From: CAWFLT01 sp963816795
GTDB lineage: Bacteria; Acidobacteriota; Vicinamibacteria; Vicinamibacterales; SCN-69-37
Direction of reading: 5' to 3'
Assembly (NCBI GenBank): GCA_963816795.1
Contig: CAWFLT010000017.1
Location: 310,001-374,000, forward strand
DNA length: 64,000 bases
The translations under genes and the position numbers were made by a program. The notes under the pieces are model-generated. The model did not search any database and had not been told where the DNA came from. It was given only the letters and a program-made list of their open reading frames with translations. Position 1 is the stretch's first letter. Each line of letters begins with the position of its first letter. Positions 1 to 10,243 of this stretch are shown one piece after another.

Positions 1-77
1 TTCGCTCTCGCGAGATTGGTCCGGATCGCACGGTGCTGTTCTGGCACACGGGTGGCCAGATCGGACTCTTCGCGTGA
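1..77 (+). CDS. D-cysteine desulfhydrase/ACC deaminase-like, C-terminal end (partial)
   Basis: Only the last 25 codons are in the window, cut by the left edge. Read in the frame ending at the TGA at 75-77, the end is RTVLFWHTGGQIGLFA. The HTGG segment followed by a short hydrophobic tail is typical of the C-terminus of PLP-dependent D-cysteine desulfhydrases and 1-aminocyclopropane-1-carboxylate deaminases, whose HTGG loop lies near the cofactor phosphate. The stop overlaps the GTG start of the next gene (GTGA), so the two are probably co-transcribed. The assignment rests on this short tail alone; the catalytic lysine lies outside the window. Confidence 0.6.
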   Translation, partial: RSREIGPDRTVLFWHTGGQIGLFA

Positions 78-1489
78 CGTTGACCTTTCTCGGCGCGGCG
101 CGCACCGTCACCGGATCCAAGCACCTGCTCGAGGTGGACGGACGACGGCTGCTCGTCGATTGTGGCCTCTTTCAGGGACTCAAGGATCTCCGGCAGCGAA
201 ACTGGCAGCCGCTTCCGGTCCGGGCGGATTCCATCGAGGCGGTGATTCTCACGCACGCGCACCTCGATCACTGCGGCTTTCTGCCGCGGCTGGTCGCACA
301 GGGTTTCAAGGGACGGATCTGGTGTACGGCGGCGACCGAAGATCTCGCCAGGATCGTGCTCGAAGACGCCGCGAAGCTCCAGGAAGAGGACGCCGAGCGG
401 GCCAATCGCAAGGGCTACACCAGGCACCAGCCCGCGCTGCCGCTGTTCACGATCAGGGACGCCAGCCGCGCGATGGCGTTGCTGCAGCCGGTCGGTTACG
501 AACGCCCGATGCCCGTGATTCCTGGCGTGACGGCAGAGTTCATCAGCGCGGGACACCTGCTCGGCTCAGCCTACGCACGCGTGCGCATCGAGTCGACCGG
601 CAAGACCATTCTCTTTGGAGGCGATCTCGGGCGGTACTCCAGGCCCGTGCTGCCCGATCCCGCCCCGCCCGGCCACGCCGACGTCGTCCTCGTCGAATCG
701 ACGTACGGCGATCGCGTGCACGCGCCCGACGACGACGGCACGGCGATGGCCGACGTCGTCAACGACACGGTGAAACGCGGCGGTAAGCTGATCATCCCGG
801 CGTTCGCCCTCGGTCGCGTCGAGGAGCTGCTCTATTGGATTCAACGGCTCGAGGACCAGCGCCGGATTCCGGAGCTTCCCGTGTACGTGGACAGTCCGAT
901 GGCGGCCAAGGTCCTCGAGGAGTATCGTCATCGTCTCGACGAGCTCGATCCGGAAATCGCCAATCACCGTGGCGGCCGCGACGGCGATGGCAGACGGCGC
1001 GCCGCCGAACGGCAGTTATGCTCCTTCTGTACGGCGAAGCTGACCGTGGTGGCCTCGATCGCCGAGTCGCGCGCGGTGCAGGAATCCTCCGCGTCGGCGA
1101 TCGTCATCTCCTCGAGCGGCATGGCCACCGGCGGTCGCGTGCTGCACCACCTGGAACGCGCGCTTCCGAATCCGAAGAACACCGTGCTCTTTGCCGGCTT
1201 TCAGGCGGCCGGCACCCGCGGTCGCGCGCTGAAGGACGGCGCGCGATTCACGCGCATCCACGGCCAGGAGATCCCGGTTCAGGCCAGGATCGTCGCCATC
1301 GATTCGATGTCGGCGCACGCCGACTCGAACGAAATCCTGCGGTGGCTGCGCGGGTTTCCACAGCCGCCGTCGCTCACGTGCCTCGTCCACGGTGAACCGG
1401 GACCGATGGACACGCTGAAGGCGCGTATACAGAAAGAACTCGGCTGGACCGTTCGCACGCCGGCCCATCAGGAGAAAATAGACATTTGA
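74..1489 (+). CDS. MBL-fold beta-CASP ribonuclease-like hydrolase
   Basis: A 471-aa metallo-beta-lactamase protein of the beta-CASP (YSH1/CPSF73-like) family, which cleaves RNA endo- or exonucleolytically in the cytoplasm. The zinc motif HAHLDH is at residues 61-66, followed by SAGHLLGSA, GDLGR, the beta-CASP segment around 230-340, then SMSAHAD and VHGEP near the C-terminus, which are the remaining metal/phosphate motifs. The length is normal for the bacterial single-domain form. The GTG start is chosen because it overlaps the previous stop and gives a complete first beta strand (TLTFLGAARTVTGS). The gene also overlaps the next start (TTGA), so it lies inside an operon. The RNA substrate cannot be told from sequence. 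Confidence 0.9.
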   Translation: MTLTFLGAARTVTGSKHLLEVDGRRLLVDCGLFQGLKDLRQRNWQPLPVRADSIEAVILTHAHLDHCGFLPRLVAQGFKGRIWCTAATEDLARIVLEDAAKLQEEDAERANRKGYTRHQPALPLFTIRDASRAMALLQPVGYERPMPVIPGVTAEFISAGHLLGSAYARVRIESTGKTILFGGDLGRYSRPVLPDPAPPGHADVVLVESTYGDRVHAPDDDGTAMADVVNDTVKRGGKLIIPAFALGRVEELLYWIQRLEDQRRIPELPVYVDSPMAAKVLEEYRHRLDELDPEIANHRGGRDGDGRRRAAERQLCSFCTAKLTVVASIAESRAVQESSASAIVISSSGMATGGRVLHHLERALPNPKNTVLFAGFQAAGTRGRALKDGARFTRIHGQEIPVQARIVAIDSMSAHADSNEILRWLRGFPQPPSLTCLVHGEPGPMDTLKARIQKELGWTVRTPAHQEKIDI

Positions 1490-3423
1490 CGCGCACCTAT
1501 CTGCTCGAACAAGTCGACGACGCGGCGGTCGTCCAGTACTACGCCGACGGGTTTCCGTCGCTGCCACTCGACCAGAAGATCCTGGTCTGGCACCTCTACC
1601 AGGCGGCCATTGCCGGCCGTGACATCTATTACGACCAGCGGTACCGCCACGCGCTCGAGATGCGCGAGATCCTCGAAGAGATCCTGACGCATCCAGACGG
1701 CATCGAGCCGTCCGTGCTGGCGGAGATTCGCCGCTACACCAAGCTGTTCTGGATCAACTGCGGTCCGCACAACAACATCACCGCGCGCAAGTTCGTGCTG
1801 AAGTGCGATCCGGCCGCGCTCCGGGCCGCAGCCGAGATCGCCGAGCGCCAGGGCGCGGTGTTTCCGTGCCGGCCGGGCGAATCCGTCGCCGCGCTCATCG
1901 CGCGGCTCGAGGGCGCGTTCTTCGATCCGGCCGTTGACCGCCTCGTCACCAGCAAGGCGCCCGGTGAAGGGCGCGACATCCTGGCGTCCAGCGCCAACAA
2001 TCTGTACGACGGCGTGACGATGGCCGACCTGGACGGATTCGCTGAGCAGTACGGTCTGAACTCGCGCCTGATGAAGGACGGCGGCCGGCTCGTCGAAGAA
2101 GTGTGGCGGGTCAACGGCCGCTATTCGTCGCAGATCGAGGCCATCGTGGGCCACCTGCAAGCGGCGCTGCCTGTGGCGCCGCCGGCGATGCGCCGCGCGC
2201 TCGAAGCGCTGATCCGCTTCTACGAGACCGGCGACGACGCGGATCGCGTGACGTACGACATCGCGTGGGTCGAGGATCGCGAGTCGCCCGTCGACACGAT
2301 CAATGGCTTCATCGAAGTGTACCTGGACGCGCGCGGCGTCAAGGGCGCGTGGGAAGCGCTCGTGTACTACGTCAACAGCGAAAAGACCGAGAGCCTGCAT
2401 CGGCTGGCCGAGGCGGCGGCGTGGTTCGAGGTCCGGATGCCGTGGGATCCCAAGTGGCGCCGGTCGGACGTCGTCGGGGTGACGGCGAAGGCGATCGATG
2501 TCGTCATCGAGACCGGGGAATCGGGACCGGTGACGCCGGTCGGGATCAACCTGCCGAACGATCAGCGGATCCGCGAAATCTACGGCAGCAAGTCGGTGTC
2601 GCTCGCGAACATCAACGAGGCGTACGACAAGTCGCAGCTGCCGGCCTACCGGCGCGAGTTCTGCTGGTCGGAGGACGAGCTCGAGCGCGCGGAGAAGTGG
2701 GGCGCGGTGGCGAGCGAAGTGACGACGGCCATTCACGAGGTCCTCGGCCACGGCTCGGGCCGCGTCGCCGAGCACTTGAACGGCCAGCCGCAGCTCGCGC
2801 TGAAGGAGCAGTACTCCGCGATCGAGGAAGCGCGCGCCGATCTCGTCGCGCTGTACTTCGTGACCGAGCCGCGGATCGCCGAGTTCGGGATGCTGCCGGC
2901 GGAGCATCAGGACGAGATCGTTCAGGCGGAGTACGAAGGCTACGCGCGGAATGCGCTCGTGCAACTCCGGCGGATGCGCGAGGGCACGACGATCGAAGAA
3001 GATCACATGCGCAACCGCCAGATGATCGTGCACTGGCTGCTCGCGCACACCAGGGCGATCGAGGTCCGCGTGCGCGACGGCAAGACCTACTACGTGATGG
3101 TCGATGCGGCCGCGTTCCACGAGGGCTGCGGCCGCCTGCTGGCTGAAGTGCAGCGGATCAAGTCCGAGGGCGACTACGCCGCCGCCCGGGACCTGTTCGA
3201 GCGCTACGGCATTCACTTCGATCCGGCGCTGCGCGATCAGATCGTCGCGCGCGTCGATGCGCTGAATCTGCCGTCCTACACCGGCTTCGTGCAGCCGCGG
3301 CTCGAGCCGGTCATCGATCACGCCGGCCAGATCACCGACGTCGTCATTTCCTACCCACAGGATCTGGAGCGTCAGATGCTGGAGTATTCGGGCAAGCTCG
3401 GATCGCTGGAGACCGTCCGGTGA
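1486..3423 (+). CDS. Dipeptidyl-peptidase III family metallopeptidase (M49)
   Basis: A 645-aa zinc metallopeptidase. The M49 signature HEVLGH is at residues 417-422 and the second metal motif EEARAD at 447-452. M49 enzymes release dipeptides from the N-termini of short peptides. The two motifs are about 30 residues apart, against 57 in human DPP3, which fits the shorter bacterial branch. No signal peptide is visible, so it is probably cytoplasmic. The TTG start overlaps the upstream stop (TTGA), and the frame is intact over the whole length, unlike most neighbours. Position between a beta-CASP nuclease and a secreted M28 peptidase suggests a peptide-turnover operon, but that is inference. Confidence 0.9.
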   Translation: MTRTYLLEQVDDAAVVQYYADGFPSLPLDQKILVWHLYQAAIAGRDIYYDQRYRHALEMREILEEILTHPDGIEPSVLAEIRRYTKLFWINCGPHNNITARKFVLKCDPAALRAAAEIAERQGAVFPCRPGESVAALIARLEGAFFDPAVDRLVTSKAPGEGRDILASSANNLYDGVTMADLDGFAEQYGLNSRLMKDGGRLVEEVWRVNGRYSSQIEAIVGHLQAALPVAPPAMRRALEALIRFYETGDDADRVTYDIAWVEDRESPVDTINGFIEVYLDARGVKGAWEALVYYVNSEKTESLHRLAEAAAWFEVRMPWDPKWRRSDVVGVTAKAIDVVIETGESGPVTPVGINLPNDQRIREIYGSKSVSLANINEAYDKSQLPAYRREFCWSEDELERAEKWGAVASEVTTAIHEVLGHGSGRVAEHLNGQPQLALKEQYSAIEEARADLVALYFVTEPRIAEFGMLPAEHQDEIVQAEYEGYARNALVQLRRMREGTTIEEDHMRNRQMIVHWLLAHTRAIEVRVRDGKTYYVMVDAAAFHEGCGRLLAEVQRIKSEGDYAAARDLFERYGIHFDPALRDQIVARVDALNLPSYTGFVQPRLEPVIDHAGQITDVVISYPQDLERQMLEYSGKLGSLETVR

Positions 3424-5298
3424 GGCGCCTGGCCATCGTCCTGCTGCGCGGTGTTGTACGACTCCCGGAGTCGTCAGTCGACGCTCCAGGACGCATCCGG
3501 GAGCCTTTTACGCCACGATCGATCCGGTCATCGACGCGGTCTGGGCGGCGTATGACGCCAACGCGGCGATGGATCACGTCAAGTTCATCAGCCAGTTCTG
3601 GCGATTGCCCGGCAACGCCGGCTACGACGCCTCGCTCGATCGGGTGGCGGAGAGGCTGAAGACGTCGGGTGTCGTTTCCCGCAGTCTTCGAGGAAACGAC
3701 CCCCGACGGTCGTTCGCGCCTGGGATCACTCCGTCGGCACCCTTGCGCTCGTGCGGCCGGGCCAGCCGGACGATGTGGTGTTGTCACGAGAGCGCGAGCG
3801 GCTGGCGCTCTGCATCAACTCGTTCTCGACCGCACCGGGCGGCGTCGTCGCGCCGCTGGTCGACGTCGGTCGAGGCGATCGCGATGAGGACTACGCCGGC
3901 AAGACGTTGAAGGGCGCGGTCGTCGTCGGCGACGCCGATGCCGGACAACTGTGGCGGCGCGCGGTCGTGACGCACGGGGCCATCGGCGTGATTTCCGGCG
4001 CGCTGCCCGCGTATCTCAACGCCGACGCGCCGGGGGCCAAGGCCACGCCACGCGACCAGTGGGACATCCTGCAGTGGGGCAGCGTGCCCTACGACGAGGC
4101 CCGCAAAGGCTTCGGCTTCAAGGCGTCGCCGCGGGCAATCGCGCGGCTGAGAGCGGCGCTACGAACCGGTGGCGCTGCTGCCGCCGCGGCAGCGCCGGTG
4201 AGTGTGCGCGTGACGGTCGCGAGCACGTTCGTGATGAAGCCGGTGCGGACGCTCGTCGCGGAAATCCCCGGGCGGGTCGCGCCCGAGGAGCGCGTCGTCA
4301 TCGCGGCTCACGTGCAGGAGCCGGGCGCGAACGACAACGCGAGCGGCGTCGCGACACTCGCCGAGCTCGCGGTCTCACTGGCGGCGGCCATCAAGAGCGG
4401 CAAGGTTCCACCGCCCGGACGCACACTCACGTTTCTCTTCCTCGACGAGATCAGCGGGAGCCGCCGCTGGCTTCAGGCGCATCCGGAAGACGCGAAACGC
4501 GTGAAGTACATGTTCTCGCTCGACATGACGGGCGAGGACGTCGCCAAGACCGGCGGCAGCTTTCTGATCGAGCGTCATCCGGATCCCGGTGCCGTCTGGG
4601 ATCGACCGTGGGATCCGCACTCGGAGTGGGGCCGCGGAAACGTCCGGGCCGAACAGCTCAGCGGCGATCTGATCAACGACCTGCATCTGGCCGTGTGCCT
4701 CCGCGTCGCGAGGAAGACCGGCTGGGTCGTGAAGACGAATCCGTACGAGGGCGGCAGCGATCACACGGTGTTTGGCAGCGCGGGCATTCCGTCGCTGCTG
4801 AACTGGCACTTCACCGATCGCTACTACCACACGAACTTCGATACACCCGACAAGACGAGCCCGGCCGAGATGAAGAATGTCGGCGTTGCGGTGGCGGCGT
4901 CGGCGTGGCTGCTGGCGTCGGCGGACGACGCGCAGGCGAGCCAGGTCGTGGATGTGGTCTCAGCGGCCGGCCGATCGCGCCTCGAGCAGGAGATCACGTC
5001 GGGCGCCAAGCTCGCAGCTGCCGACAAGGATCCGGCCGCCGCACAGGCTCGGGAAGCCACGATCGTCGCCGCGTGGCGCAAGTGGTACGCGCAGGCGGTG
5101 CGCAGCGTCCGCCGGTTGGTGGTCGGGCCGGCCTCAGTCTCGCTGAACACGAAGATCGAGAGCGTCGCGGCGTCGTTCGAGCCTGGCGCAGCCGCACTGT
5201 CGCCGATCGGCCTCGGCGACCGGCGTTGGCCTCGAGCCGCGCCGGCCTGTCGTGGCGCAGGCCGACAACGTCGGCACTCCGTTTTTCACGTGCGGTGA
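3420..5298 (+). CDS. M28 family peptidase (frameshifted)
   Basis: Exported zinc aminopeptidase-like protein broken by about four frame changes (near 3470, 3502, 3668 and 3712), each with the sign of one extra base. The pieces read in order: a signal-peptide-like MRRLAIVLL start, AFYATIDPVIDAV, FPAVFEETTPDGRS, AWDHSVGTLALV, then a long open frame. The metal site GANDNASG and FLFLDE are present. The usual HxD motif is replaced by HVQE, as in a known subset of acidobacterial M28 proteins from memory. GGSDHTVF and YYHTNFDTPDK lie near the C-terminus. A 17-bp palindrome (3458-3474) sits in the signal-peptide region. The GTG start overlaps the M49 stop; the last 47 bp overlap the next gene. Either a true gene with read errors or a decaying one. 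Confidence 0.75.
3458..3474. repeat. 17-bp palindrome ACGACTCCCGGAGTCGT
   Basis: Perfect 8-bp arms (ACGACTCC and GGAGTCGT) around a central C. The same palindrome, with the centre base changed, occurs at 46405-46421, and a longer relative at 46433-46486. Here it lies within the signal-peptide region of an M28 peptidase, exactly where one of that gene's frame changes is needed. Confidence 0.75.
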
Positions 5299-7530
5299 GG
5301 ACGAGAAGCGGCCGGAGGTTCCTCTGCGGTGGGACACCGCGGTGCTCGCCAGTGACGGACGGTTGTACGCGCCGTGCCCAGGAAGCCACACGCTCGATCA
5401 TCGCGAGTCTCGAGACGGCGTACTGCTCGCCAATGCGCTCACTTCCCGAGACGCCGAGCTTCGCAGGATCGCCGTGCAGGCCACGGGACGCCGCGCGTAC
5501 GCGACGGCCGTTGGCAGCGTCGGGGTCGAAGGGCGGCCGACCGTCATGGCCTGCAAGGCCGGCGGCGCCGGCGCCAGCACGCCGCCGCAGCGCTGGCAGG
5601 CCGGTGTGCTTGTCCGTGCGTTGGCGACCGATGCATCGTCCATCGTGCGGCGCGAAGCGGCCTACGCCATCGGCACGGCGCTCTCGGGCAGCCCCGGCGA
5701 ATACAGCGTGGGACTGCCGGCGACGCCGGAGGTCTTCGCCGGCGCCCGCGCCGAGCTCGAGGCCTGCTTCATGCGCGAGGCGAACGATGAGGTGGCCTTT
5801 ACGATTCTCGAGACGCTCGGCCGCCTGCGCTATCCCAGCGATGCGACGCGGGACGAGGTCGAGGCCTTTCTCGTCGCGCAAACGAGAAAGCACGAGCTGA
5901 CGAACGCATTTCGGTTGCTCGGCGCGGCCAAAGGCCTCGAGGTGTTGATTCGGCAGCAATCAAAGCGAGAGATCTCGGGCGACACGCGGCTGCGGCTGCG
6001 AGAATTGACGGCAGCGGGCAGCCCCGGCGCGCCGATCCCGACCGTTGCCGGGCCCGGGAGCATCCCGGTGGAAGGCGACACGGAATGGCAGGCGCGCGTG
6101 CGCCGGCTCGCGCTGCTGACTCTGCAAACCGCGCGCGACGACGACGTCCCGACGCTCGAACGCGCGATCCTCGACATCGACTGGCAGGTGCGCCGGCTCG
6201 TCGCGCTCAGGCTCAACATGAACGACGCCGGCATGGCGCGGATCGCCGAGCGGCTGGCCCGCGATCGGGACTTCCAGGTCCGTTACGACGTCCTCGCGGC
6301 GTTCGGGCGCCAGGCGACCGCGACGAAGACGTGCGCGCCGGTCGCGCGGTTCTTCGACGACGACGCCCCGGCGGTCGTCCTGCGCGCGTTGGATCGTTCT
6401 GCCGGCCGGGTGCTCGGATCGCGATGCGGTGCTGCCGAGAATCATCCAGTGGGCGGACGAGATGCGTGCGGACCGGCCCGACACCTGGCACGTACCGGCG
6501 CGCGCGCTCCCGGCACTGGCACGCCTCGATCCCGCGGCGGCGCGCGAACGGCTTTCAGCAGCGATGACCAATGCGGTGTGGCAGGTGCGTGCGGCCGCCG
6601 CGGTGGCCGCCGCGAACCTCTCAGATGAGGCGGCGCTGGTGACGCTCGCAGATGACGGCGAGCCGAACGTGCGGGACGCGGCGCTCAACGGACTGCTGCG
6701 CCTCAAGAGCCGCGCGCTCGTCGACGCCGCGATCGCGGCGCTGAAGTCGTCGGATTATCAGTTGACGCATACCGCCGCGAGCGTGCTCCGGGGCGCGCCG
6801 GCCGAACGACGCGCGGAGGCCAGCGAGGCGCTGCTCGAGAGCCTGCGCCGGTTGACGAGTGCGTTCACCGACACCTCGCGCGATTCGCGCGTCGCGATGA
6901 TCGAGCGGCTCGAGGAACTGCTGCGCGCCGGAGCGCGCGATGGACGTGGCGGCGTTTACCACCGACTACGATCCGAAAGTCCGCGCCGCCGCCGCGAAGG
7001 CGTTCGCGACGCTGACTGGAGCCGCCGACGTTCCCGCGCCGGCCTCGGGCGCGATCAAAGTCAGATATCCGCTTCAGCCGAGCACCGACGAGATGGCGAC
7101 GCTGCCGAAGGAAGCGAGGATCAAGCTCGCCGGCGGCGGGATCATGTTCGTCACGCTCTTCCTCGATCAGGCGCCGGTGACGGTTGCCCGTTTCACGACG
7201 CTCGCCCGCGCCGGCCGCTACGACGGCCTGACGTTCCACCGCGTCGTGCCGAACTTCGTCATTCAAGGCGGCAGCCCCGGCGCCAACGAATACGCCGGCG
7301 CGTCGCCACGCTACCTGCGCGACGAGCTCGGCACCCACCCGCACCTGCGCGGCTCGATCGGGATCTCGACGCGCGGCCGCGACACCGGCGACGCGCAGAT
7401 CTTCATCAACCTCGTCGATCTGCCGCGCCTCGACCATGACTACACGGTCTTCGGCCGGGTGACGATGGGACTCGATCTTCTTGACAAGGTGCTGGAGGGG
7501 GCGAAGATCGAAAGCGTGACGGTGCGATGA
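5252..7530 (+). CDS. HEAT-repeat/cyclophilin-type peptidyl-prolyl isomerase fusion (frameshifted)
   Basis: Three consecutive frames make one protein of about 758 aa, with breaks near 6415 and 6935, each one extra base. Residues from about 60 to 560 are HEAT-like alpha repeats (for example LRRIAVQATGR, WQVRRLVALRL, WQVRAAAAVAAANL, PNVRDAALNGLL). The last 180 residues are a cyclophilin domain (FVTLFLDQAPVTVARF, FHRVVPNFVIQGG, AQIFINLVD, YTVFGRVTMG). Cyclophilins catalyse cis-trans isomerisation of X-Pro bonds; the repeats probably bind a partner. The N-terminus is uncertain: no clear signal peptide is visible, and the GTG at 5252 lies within the end of the preceding M28 gene. The order HEAT then PPIase is seen in other acidobacteria from memory. 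Confidence 0.8.
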
Positions 7531-7626
7531 CGAGTAGCTCACGAGTTCGCGGCAGAGCACGGGGACGCACGCAGGCCGCGTCGGATCTCAGACGCCTGCG
7601 CTCGCCGCCAGTTGCCGCGCGTGCGG

Positions 7627-8780
7627 ATGCGCGGAGCGCCTGGCCCTCGTCGCGGCGCTGCTGCGGCGACGTTCGCGCTCATCACAAGGCTCGTGGCTCG
7701 GCGCGCCGGAGCCGATCGCGCCGGGCGTCGATCTCTTCAGGTCCACTGACCGCACCCTCGTCGACGCCGCCGGTCCGATCGCCGTCTATCTGCTTCGCCT
7801 GGATCCGAAGCGCGTGACGATTGCCAGCGGATTGTCGAATGGCGAAGTCATGGACGTCGAGCGCGTCGACGGCATCGCCGCGCGGTATCGAGGCGATCGC
7901 TGCGGTCAATGCCGGGTTCTTCAACGTCAAGAATGGCGAGCCGATCGGGCTGTTGAAGGTGGCCGGCGAGCTCGTCAGCGACACGGGGCTCACGCGCGGA
8001 GTGGTCGCCATCAAGGCGCCTCCCGGCGCTGCGCCCGAACTGGCGTTCGACCAGGTCGCCGTGCGCATGACGCTGCGCTTCAAAGCCGGCGGCGGCGACT
8101 ACAACGTACCCATCGATGGCGTCGACACGACCCGCGAGCGCGGCAAGCTGATGCTCTACACGCCGTCGTATCATCCCGACACCGACACCGCACCGACCGG
8201 CACGGAGTTCGTCCTGTCCGGCCGGCCGCTGCGCGTGACCGAGGTCCGGCCGAGCCTGGGCCGCACGCCGATTCCACGCGACGGCGTCGTCCTGTCGTTC
8301 GGCGGCACTGAACTGACGGAACCACTGACGGCGCTCGTCCCCGGCACGACGGTCGATCTGCCGATCACGTGGACGACCCGAAACGGTCTGTCGTCCGCGT
8401 TCCTCGACCAGGCCGATCACGTCATCAACGGCGCCGGGCTGCTGAAGCGGGACGACAAGCCGATCACCACGTGGCGCGAGGCCGAGAATCTCAACCCGGA
8501 TAGCTTCATCGACGTGCGCCACCCGCGCACGGTGATCGGCGTCGATCGCCGCGGCGCCATCTGGCTCATCGTCATCGATGGCCGCCAGCCGGCCCACAGT
8601 GTCGGCATGACCCTGCCCGATCTCGTGCGCCTCGCCGATCGTCTCGAGCTGCGCGACGCCCTCAACCTCGACGGCGGCGGCTCGACGACGATGGTGGTCA
8701 AAGGAAAAGTGATCAACCGGCCGTCCGATCCCAGCGGGCCGCGTGCGGTGAGTGACGCGATCGTAGTGAAAGCGCGGTGA
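7627..8780 (+). CDS. Phosphodiester glycosidase (NAGPA-like) domain protein (frameshifted)
   Basis: A roughly 380-aa protein related to the luminal domain of N-acetylglucosamine-1-phosphodiester alpha-N-acetylglucosaminidase. Characteristic segments are AVNAGFFN, RHPRTVIGVDRRG, DLVRLADRL, ALNLDGGGSTTMV and the closing PRAVSDAIVV. Bacterial members are secreted and thought to act on sugar phosphodiesters; substrate unknown. The frame changes near 7885 by one extra base, joining VDGIAAR to GIEAIAAV. The first 60 codons are unclear: a hydrophobic LALVAALL stretch suggests a signal peptide, and a start near the ATG at 7627 fits, but another indel is probably present. It follows the PPIase gene on the same strand with a 96-nt gap. 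Confidence 0.78.
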
Positions 8781-8795
8781 GAAGATCAAAAGCTT

Positions 8796-8846
8796 CTACC
8801 ACGAAGTTCGTCCTCTTCGTGGGCCTTCGTGCTCTTCGTGGTGAGA
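8796..8846. repeat. Degenerate 9-bp repeat, TTCGTGNNN type
   Basis: Four or five degenerate copies of TTCGTG plus three variable bases lie directly after the glycosidase gene. Related arrays are at 35996-36040 and inside the PQQ-protein signal peptide near 55890. The rest of the 135-nt gap to the cupin gene holds nothing I recognise. Confidence 0.55.
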
Positions 8847-8915
8847 GATCTCGAACGCGAGATCGGAGGGTTTGCCCTCCGAACTCAGTGCTTCTCCGTG
8901 CCCCCGTCCTCAGTG

Positions 8916-9401
8916 TTATGGAGCGACGTTCTTTCTCAGAAGTCGCCCAGTTCGCGGATCGACTTCGGGATAGACGAACGGCTTGCGCAGGCTGCGCCAG
9001 GGCTCGCTGTTGTAGCAGTCGATGAGAAACGGTCCTTTCGCCTCCGCCGGTGACAGGATCGCGAGAAACGTCATCGGCTTCTTCGTCGGGTTGTGGATGG
9101 CGTGCACGACCTTTTTCGGGATGAACGCGATCTCGCCGGCCTTGAGGCGCCGCTTCTCACGATCCACCCACTGCTCGGCGATGCCGTCCTCGATGTAGAT
9201 GATCTCCTCGCGGGTGGGATGGTGATGGAACTGATGACCGGCGCCGGGATACATGGTGACGCGCACGAGCGTCAGCAATTTCGTGCCGGTCAGCCCGGGC
9301 TGCGAGAGCCACCAGTGCTTGCCCCACGGCGCGAACTCGACGCGCGCGTGCTTCGAGGTGACGAACCGGAGGGCCTTGATCGCATCGTTCGCGGGACTCA
9401 T
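8916..9401 (-). CDS. Cupin domain protein
   Basis: A 161-aa single-domain cupin. The metal-binding motif 1 is visible as HQFHHHPTREEIIYI, with its conserved histidines and glutamate, and motif 2 as PKKVVHAIHNP. A glycine-turn region (AGEIAFIP) lies between them. Such small cupins serve as isomerases, dioxygenases or sugar-binding sensors; nothing here decides which. The ATG overlaps the stop of the upstream TIM-barrel gene by one base (TGATG). It is therefore the third gene of a minus-strand operon with the PEP-hydrolase-like and Tm-1-like genes, and probably shares their substrate. The frame is intact. Confidence 0.85.
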   Translation of the reverse strand: MSPANDAIKALRFVTSKHARVEFAPWGKHWWLSQPGLTGTKLLTLVRVTMYPGAGHQFHHHPTREEIIYIEDGIAEQWVDREKRRLKAGEIAFIPKKVVHAIHNPTKKPMTFLAILSPAEAKGPFLIDCYNSEPWRSLRKPFVYPEVDPRTGRLLRKNVAP

Positions 9402-10243
9402 CAGTTGGCCTTTCTCCGAATGGCCTTGAACGTTCTGATCTGCTCGGCAATGGCGCGCTCGGCGGGCAGGCGCTCGACCGAACTGGCGCCGTAGAAGCCG
9501 TCAACGCCGCGGCACTTCGTCAGGATGTACTCGGCGTCCGGCGGCTCCGAGATCGGCCCGCCGTGGCAGATCACCAGCACGTCTTTCCGCACACCTCGGG
9601 CGGCGTCGGCAATGTCTTGAATCCGCGTGACGCAGTCGTCGAGCGTCTTCGAGCTCCTGGCGCCGATCGAGCCGCCGGTCGTCACGCCCATATGCGCGAC
9701 GATCAAATCCGCGCCGGCGCCGGTCATGCGCTCGGCCTCGGACGGGTTGAACACGTACGGCGTCGTCAGCAGATCCATCTCACGAGCCAGTCGAACGATG
9801 TCCACCTCGAGCTGATAGCTCATCCCGGTTTCTTCGAACGCCTGGCGCATGTCGCCGTCGAAGAGTCCGACCGTCGGGAAGTTCTGGATGCCGGCGAAGC
9901 CGAGGGTGCGCAACTCCTCGAGGAAGAGCCTCGGAATGATGAACGGGTCCGTCCCGTTGACGCCGGCGAGCACCGGCGTCTTTTTCACCACCGGCAGAAT
10001 CTCGTAGGCCATTTCCTTGACGATCTGATTGGCATTGCCGTAGGCGAGGAGACCCGCCGAGCTGCCGCGGCCGGCCATCCGGTATCGGCCGGAGTTGTAG
10101 ACGATGAGGAGGTCGATGCCGCCCGCCTCCTCGCTGACGGCGGACAGTCCGGTCCCGGCGCCGCCACCGACGATCGGCTCGCCGCGCGCGATCTGCGCCC
10201 GGAAGCGCTCGAGAATCGCCTGTCGGGAATTGTCGACCGTCAC
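9401..10243 (-). CDS. Phosphoenolpyruvate hydrolase family TIM-barrel protein
   Basis: A 280-aa protein of the PEP_hydrolase/IGPS-like family. Recognisable parts are GGGAGTGLSA, LLIVYNSGRYRMAGRGS, VLAGVNGTDPF, GIQNFPTVGLFDG, ADLIVAHMGVTTGG and CHGGPISEP. Members have a TIM barrel and a poorly known reaction. The GTG start at 10243 has a good ribosome-binding site (AGGAG, about 8 nt before) and overlaps the upstream Tm-1-like stop (GTGA). The same frame is open further upstream, but that is inside the Tm-1-like gene. In tomato, this domain and the Tm-1-like domain form one protein, which supports a joint function for the pair. The frame is intact. Confidence 0.88.
   Translation of the reverse strand: MTVDNSRQAILERFRAQIARGEPIVGGGAGTGLSAVSEEAGGIDLLIVYNSGRYRMAGRGSSAGLLAYGNANQIVKEMAYEILPVVKKTPVLAGVNGTDPFIIPRLFLEELRTLGFAGIQNFPTVGLFDGDMRQAFEETGMSYQLEVDIVRLAREMDLLTTPYVFNPSEAERMTGAGADLIVAHMGVTTGGSIGARSSKTLDDCVTRIQDIADAARGVRKDVLVICHGGPISEPPDAEYILTKCRGVDGFYGASSVERLPAERAIAEQIRTFKAIRRKAN

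Noticed and set aside
1468..3321. 617-codon open frame antisense to the M49 peptidase
   Set aside because: Shadow of a GC-rich coding strand. The protein is Arg/His/Val-rich with no family features, while the plus strand has clear M49 motifs.
3671..3700. Inverted repeat GTCGTTTCC/GGAAACGAC as another family member
   Set aside because: It falls in what reads as genuine M28 coding sequence (FPAVFEETTPDG), so the match may be chance.
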